NCBI GenBank assembly: GCA_036244855.1
Contig: BQKZ01000029.1
Location: 93,276 to 157,275 of the forward strand
Length of the DNA stretch: 64,000 nucleotides
Reading direction: 5' to 3'
From: Temnopleurus reevesii
Lineage: Eukaryota; Echinodermata; Echinoidea; Temnopleuroida; Temnopleuridae
The first letter of the stretch is position 1. Every line of letters begins with the position of its first letter. The notes beneath the pieces are model-generated. The model worked only from the letters and a program-made list of their open reading frames with translations, did no database searches and was not told the DNA's origin. Of this stretch, positions 57,701-64,000 are shown piece after piece. The position numbers and the translations under genes are program-made.

Positions 57701-58072
57701 AGGACATGGAAATTTCCTATGGAAGTGCTATCAGGAGACGGAGCAGTGTCATGCCAAAATACAGGTGTGAACAAAGTTCTAACTTTAGTAAAGTTGCAAT
57801 AATCGATACATCTGTGGTTACATTATATCAGAAGTATTCTTTCATTTCATTCCAAGACATCAACAGATAAAATCAACGGTTGCAAACGTAATCATCATCG
57901 GTTTCTACATTGCATTCTACATTGATTTTGGCTGGACCAGCACTTCAGAACTTTCAGAGATGTTCCCATAAAAAGCAACATAATCGAAAAATTCCTTACA
58001 TCCTTCTTCTACTCTGTGAATGCATACGTGTGGGTGTTTCTATTTATGAATGTGTATATATAAAGAATTGGA
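57701..58072. other. Intergenic sequence, no gene seen
   Basis: AT-rich, unassigned. Confidence 0.45.
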
Positions 58073-58073
58073 A

Positions 58074-58100
<27 letters not shown>
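58073..58100. repeat. (GT)n microsatellite
   Basis: A short GT run followed by GT-rich sequence to about 58260. Confidence 0.95.
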
Positions 58101-58104
<4 letters not shown>

Positions 58105-59465
58105 TGTTAGCATTTTGTATGTACGTTGTCCGTACGTATTTGTGTATTGAAACAATTATTCTAAGTTGTATGAGAGAGAATATGTGCCTGAATCGCGTAT
58201 GCATAAGTGTGTGGCGTATGTTGGAATTTTTGTATGTGCGTGTGTTTGTGTGGGTGTGTAAACCCACACATGACAAACTTTTACTGTGTTTCCGTCGTTT
58301 ATTCCTTGCTTTTCTAGAATTGATTCGCGCTTTGCCCGTAGCTGCCATTCCCGTCCCCTAGCGTTTCACCGGGCTTTGACATCGTCTTGCACCTTTCTCG
58401 CATGTCTTATTAGGATGAAATACCTCGAGCAATGTGACGCGCGTCGCTGCAAATATCATCCAGATCTACACGTGGGTGTTTTATCCGCACAAATCATGAA
58501 TGAAACGATCGACAAGTGGCTTAGTCTTCTAATCCCAAGACAATTAAAGACTGATCCCGCGTGACAGTGATAGTTTGTGGGTTCACACATTATCACCATA
58601 ATCATCCCACAAACGTATCGAATAATTCCTACTTTCAATCCAGGGAAGACACATTTATTCCTCTTAAATCCCTGAAAACTGTCTTACAATTTGAAAGTCT
58701 CATGACAATTTTTAACTACGAGCGTACCACTTGAAATGAAGTTTAGTTTCCATGTATTCAAATGTTTATTGGAGATCCTTTTTGATGTAGAGAAACATAC
58801 TGATTCGAAACTCTTGTAGCTGACGTCACAGTAAAATTCCGAGGAAACGGAGAAATTCGCCTGAAAAATTACCCACCTGATTTCACAACGCCCGGGCGCA
58901 GTAAACGAACCATAGGAAGAATATTATTAAGATGTTGAATGAACGAATTGATCGTACTTTATTAAATGCTTCCGGAAAGAGGCACAGAGCTAGTCCACAC
59001 ATTACTCCTTCTAAATCGATTTTGGTCCGTTATTCAGAATATTCTAAGAGTTCAAGATTAAAAAAAAGGTCGTGTCTGAAATATATAACAAGTAAATGTT
59101 GCACATGATATTCAATCGTCTAAATAGGTTACCATCCATAGGATTTGTTTTACCAAGAGTGATAAAAGATTCGTTATTCTGTTATCACGATCTTCTTTGA
59201 CCCAAGCTATTTCATATTCTAAAAACACAAAATTCATAAATAATTTCATATTATTTGGATTATTATCACGAGTCATTTCGCTATTCTCGGAAAACAAACA
59301 TTCATGAATATACTCCCTATCCCTACTGCCGTAAAACTAATCTGTTATTGCATGAGAATAAAGAACCTTTGGAAAATAGACTCGTCGATTTTCTTTTAAA
59401 TAGACAAGGCTAGAGAATGAAAGAAAAAACAACCAGACATTCTTACCGTGCACACACAAACAAAA

Positions 59466-59467
<2 letters not shown>
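58101..59467. other. Intergenic sequence, no gene seen
   Basis: A 92-codon + ORF at 58286-58564 is more balanced in composition than its flanks but has no recognisable domain. Confidence 0.4.

Positions 59468-59506
<39 letters not shown>
59468..59506. repeat. (CA)n microsatellite
   Basis: An uninterrupted CA run. Confidence 0.96.
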
Positions 59507-59507
<1 letters not shown>

Positions 59508-60086
59508 GAAATAAAAGTAAACTTCTATGGAGAATGTGACAAATAAAAGCACTTCGAAAGGCACGTATAATCTTATATACATATATTTAATTTGATTAGA
59601 TGATGATGCTTGTCGTGTGAACATTAACAGTGTGTAATTGTTTGTGATTTTCTAACTGCTCTGTAACTAATAACTGTTTTCTTGATGCATCGATATATCT
59701 ATGTTAAAACAAAGGCGGTACTCACCCTACATGTTTTGCCCATACTCTATTTTACTCGTATTTACATAAATTTGTACTCTATGTATCACAACAGCATTTA
59801 GTGAAATAAATCCGGCAGATCTTTTAGGTAAGTGAGGTACACTACTGTATGGAATGGAAATATCTATGTATTATATACTAACAAATCCCTACTAACAAAC
59901 ACTCAAGCACCTGACAATAAGCACTCTAACATTGTGAATGATTTCCAAAGATAGTTATCAGTATCAACTTGTGCTCGAAGCTTGAATCCCAAAAGTTTCA
60001 CAAAATAGTTTGTTATTTTCATCGGTTTAATATTTTCCGTTTCCTTGTCATTCTCCCGACTATTTTCCTTCACGAATTCATGCTAA

Positions 60087-60128
60087 GTGTTGCTATCAGT
60101 GTAAATCGTGTTGCTATCAGTGTAAATA
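60087..60128. repeat. Two-copy 21-base tandem repeat
   Basis: GTGTTGCTATCAGTGTAAAT plus one base, present twice head to tail. Confidence 0.85.
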
Positions 60129-60175
60129 GTTGTTTTAAGTTTTATTAATATATAATATACACTGTTGAGTCTTGT

Positions 60176-60285
60176 TACTGTATATGTTCATGTACTTTTT
60201 ATCATGCAGGACCCCTCGTGATACCAACATCTTGTTGAGAGGGCATCCTGCTAAAATATTGATCAATAAATAAATAAATAAATAA
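60176..60285 (+). mobile_element. Probable LINE 3' end with (TAAA)n tail
   Basis: GCAGGACCCCTCGTGATACC, then TCTTGTTGAGAGGGCATCCT and AATAAATAAATAAATAAATA: the layout of a CR1-type 3' UTR and microsatellite tail. No coding part. Confidence 0.5.
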
Positions 60286-63200
60286 GTCATGTGCACTATA
60301 AATCCCAACCCTTTAGATATATTGTTCTATTTTCGTTGATTTTCTTCTTTATAAATTTGTGGAGTAGCGCAGATTTCCAGATCCATTTACAGGTATCTAT
60401 ATTGAAAGATTATTTTGTCCTTGACCTTGATTTATAAGTGTTATAGCGGCACGATAGAGCAAGGTAACGTATGCTATAATCTAAGCTTGACGAAAGTGAA
60501 GGTAAAAGCACTTTGTGATAAAAATAAAAAAAAATATCCCAATTGCGAAATTTAGGATGAGATCACATTTATTTCAGCAGAAGGGTAATTGAAAACTTAT
60601 GAGCGCATTTCCCGTCAAAAGTACCGATATGATCGGACTTATATATAAAAACAATAAATTCGTATAAATAGGTGAAAAATATAAGTTTCACGTGTGAAAG
60701 AAAGCATTGGTGCATGTAAAAGTAAAACGTTTCTTTGCATTCTGCCGATGTTTAAACTCAAAATGGTTAAACAATGGTTTATATCGCGATGCGTTCGATT
60801 TCGGTTTAGCGACCAATAAAAATAATGAGGTGTCTTCATCGTGGGTCATTAGTGTTAACACATTTTTCTCTTTTCTTTAAATTTTCTGATTATTTCTCAA
60901 ATTTTGCTAAAAGTTAGATGTGAATGCTGTTGTATGGATTTGCATCATATTCTTTCTTTTTTTTTGTACAAAGTGGCTTTTCGGATTTTCAAAAGTCATC
61001 AAGAACAAACCATTCAACTTGCGATATTATGTGACAATGTATTCATATCTTATAAAGATAACACATTTGGAACTAAACTTAGCGCGTCAGTAATATAATG
61101 AATATGTTTCATGGGTCTGGAAAGGGAAAGACTTGAAAAAAATAAAAGAGCAATTGATTTGCAATCTATTTTTTACTCTGAATATCATCAAAAGTCAAAT
61201 GATTACCAACAAATTGATGGTACCACGGTTTAGAGTTCTCGTATTTCTATGAATAAGCGGCAGACGTGATCATTCTATCGTCACAATTGTGATTTCACAT
61301 TAAAAATCATGGTTATTTTCAGAGTTAGCAGGTTATAAGGTCCAACGTTTCAACAAAACCAACCAAAGATCCTTTTCCTTTTCGTTGGACATTTTAAAGT
61401 TTTCAAATTGTTTGTCCATAAATTCCTAAATTGAATGCGCCGCAAAAGAAAACCCCAATCCTTCAATCCTTTTTATTTTTGCTGATCCCCTTTCTCTCTG
61501 ATTCTTACTAACGACCATTTACTCACTTTAAACGATTTTATTTACACAATACTAACATCCTTTCTGCACAATAGGCAATTGAGAATTTATATCTTGTCCT
61601 CATCCTACGTGTATTTGTCATAATTGTGTTCAAATCATTACTGATTATGATTTTATGTATCTGTTGAAAATGATTTGCGTACATTTAGTTGTATAAGATA
61701 TTTCACCTTGGAAGAATTTATGATGAATATCTACAAAAGTGGCTGAGGTAGCCAATCAGACTACATTATGCAATGTGCTTATGAGTTCGAAAGTGTTAAT
61801 ATTACTAACATTTCGAAGTATAAATCAATTATAAATCAATGTGCAATAATTACTGTTATTGAACCCATAAAAATGGAAGTAATAATGAGATCATTTCATT
61901 CATAGAAGGCTAAAAATATACTGATTATAATATTTATGAGAATATTTAAGCATTACTTCGTTAATTGCCGAAAGGAATTTGGATGATACCATAAAATATA
62001 ATTGCTTATCACTCTTTACTCCATTACTAGGCAAGCACAGATCTCACGAAAGTGAAAAGCAAATTGACAAAGATCTCGAAAGTATCAGCGGAAGAGAGTG
62101 AGAGATTTAAAGATGATCTGTATTTGGATAGATATTCCATTCGTGTTCTGTTACCACAAATAAGCACAGGCTTACCATGACTGCAAGCCAATCCTGAATG
62201 AAATCCAAATAATCTATGCTGACTTTAAGACATAGATTCTGTTTCATGATAATTACCCACGAACACCCCGGGATATTGTGGGTTCGCCCGAGCCAAATGC
62301 GGGCAGTCGATGCAATGTTCAGCATTATACTTTATCAGAGGCATGCAAGGTGGTTTCCAAAACATCACCCACCCTGCAAAAGACATTCTTTTTAAACAAA
62401 GTTGAAATTTGAATAATTCATATATTCTTTCCTAGAGGAACATCGTTGGCATAATAACAATATATAGCTACTCTCAAGTTACGAGAAAAAACATTTCATA
62501 GCAAATTATCGCTAAAGGTAACTTTCAGAAGAAAAAAAATAGCGCAGAATCTTTCAGACTTATCATTTTACAAATTTGTCGGAGCTTTAACAACGAGCAT
62601 TAAGAAAAAATTATAGCGTATAATATTATGACAGACATATCTGATTTGAAAATTTGAAAGTTTTAACTGACACATTCCTATCCAACCGGGAATCATCAAT
62701 GTGAAAACTAAAACCTTGATAATATATTCTTCATCTTTACTTCTGCATTTTCTGTCATGGCGTCTGTTTGGTTTTTGTATCAAATCTTTGATTATTTCCA
62801 TTTAGCCTTCAGCATTTTTACATTTAAAAAAAAACCCAATTAGCCTATTTAGGAAATGCACAGTATGACAAACATTAATGATTACTGATAAAGGAAATGT
62901 ATTTATTTGTCCCCTGCCAACCATAATATGTATCATTATAAACATCCATGGTTTAATCTAACGGGTTTTGGTTGTATAAATAATTATTTCTATTCTGGTT
63001 GAATATATTCCAATAGTCCTGTTGTGAGTTCCTCGAAGCAACACTGTTTCGTTTTACGTTTGTTTGTTTTTTTTTTTTTTTCCGAACCAAACTGCATTTA
63101 GTGAAAATATATATTTACGCACAGGCTGTATTTTCCTTGTTAGCATCGGATGAAATGACGGCAAATTTGTACGATTTATGAAATTTTTCCAGCGAATCGT

Positions 63201-63599
63201 AAATTATGTTTTCAAATCAAATTATGGTTTGCACTTGAAATTCAACACCCATCTCTGCGTATGAAGAGGTTCTATATATACTTTCCAAAAACAGATGTTG
63301 AACATTAATGTTAAACATTAATGTTTTAATCACATCACAGGTTGAACTTGACGCTTGCCAACCGATGTCTGATAGTTGATTAACTCACACATGATGAAGT
63401 AGTTATCGAATTTATTTGGTCGATTTTCGCTGCCACTTATGATTTGGCATAAACATATTTATTATGATTAATTCTATTACCGATAAATCAAAAATACAAA
63501 TTAAAATAAAAGAACATCTGATTTGAACAGTCCCTACAAAAAAAATTACAAGGATTTTAATCGTCTGAATTCACATTTTGTGCTGCAATTCATACAACA
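60286..63599. other. Intergenic sequence, no gene seen
   Basis: AT-rich. It includes a tandem AACATTAATGTT duplication at about 63300-63325. Nothing coding is recognised. Confidence 0.45.
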
Positions 63600-63659
63600 A
63601 AATGTTGGCTGTACATGTCAATGACGTTCAAATGAATAAATTCCAAATTCCAAATTCCA
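63600..63659 (+). mobile_element. Probable LINE 3' tail, (AAATTCC)n type
   Basis: ATGACGTTCAAATGAATAAA then TTCCAAATTCCAAATTCCA, a short tandem 3' tail. Confidence 0.4.
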
Positions 63660-63963
63660 TACACAACCCGTAAAAAGGTGCATTGTGATTATAATGCAAC
63701 ATAAAGAGTAGCAGACTGTTTCGAAATCAAAATTATTTTTGGTCCACCCCACCCCCAAAGCCCTTTTAATTGCTCATGGGGTAAAGGAAATTGTGCAAAC
63801 GTGACGTTCAATGAAATCTCGCATTCAAAATGTCCGTTTCTTATTCCACACAATCTTTGCGCTATTTATTAATTCATGATTTCATGGTATATTAACAACC
63901 CTGTCTTAAACCATAAAACAAGAGGCATCACTCAGGCAACGCAATTTCTGTCACTGTAGGGTT

Positions 63964-63974
<11 letters not shown>

Positions 63975-63994
<20 letters not shown>

Positions 63995-64000
63995 GGGGGG
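63975..64000. repeat. Terminal poly-G run
   Basis: A T-run and then about 26 G residues at the window end; probably a collapse point in the assembly. Confidence 0.9.

Overview
The window looks like AT-rich, repeat-dense, intron-rich genomic DNA from a marine deuterostome invertebrate, most likely an echinoderm such as a sea urchin. This is inferred from a multi-exon animal transporter gene with GT/AG introns, a tRNA-derived SINE, many small TTAA-flanked hairpin elements, decayed non-LTR retrotransposon pieces and long (GT)n, (GA)n, (AAT)n and poly-G runs. Bacterial organisation, CRISPR arrays, rRNA and intact tRNA genes are absent. No database search was possible, so the species assignment is an inference.

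Region by region. 1-14,300: one well-supported gene on the + strand, a 12-TM SLC16/monocarboxylate-transporter-like protein. It has six coding exons (4872-5079, 7906-8202, 9170-9654, 12217-12442, 13007-13150, 13926-14242) that join in frame to 558 codons. Its first coding exon is present twice: a truncated copy at 3301-3449 ends at a single N, and the upstream sequence then restarts. Three introns carry copies of one palindromic TTAA hairpin element and one intron carries a tRNA-derived SINE. 14,300-21,200: intergenic repeats and an 896-base gap. 21,248-23,596: a 2.35-kb terminal-inverted-repeat element sits in the D-loop of a tRNA-like SINE head with a 5-bp target duplication, and itself contains a nested 105-bp hairpin element. 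26,165-27,715: a second block that restarts after a single N. It carries a candidate first coding exon on the - strand, and in one of the two copies that exon is interrupted by a 167-bp hairpin element with an 8-bp target duplication. 29,957-30,023: a candidate signal-peptide exon (+). 47,713-48,985: a heavily frameshifted reverse-transcriptase ORF of a non-LTR retrotransposon. 54,270-54,560: a decayed coding remnant of uncertain identity. 57,223-57,391: a candidate terminal exon (-). The rest is non-coding as far as I can see.

Only the transporter gene is functionally interpretable. The other coding calls are single exons whose partners I could not find. The most informative structure concerns mobile elements and haplotypes: two independent duplicated blocks separated by single Ns look like unmerged divergent haplotypes (or young tandem duplications). 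They give filled-site/empty-site views of recent hairpin-element insertions. I did not find a convincing new molecular system; the nearest candidates are the tRNA-site-inserted 2.35-kb element and the hairpin families.
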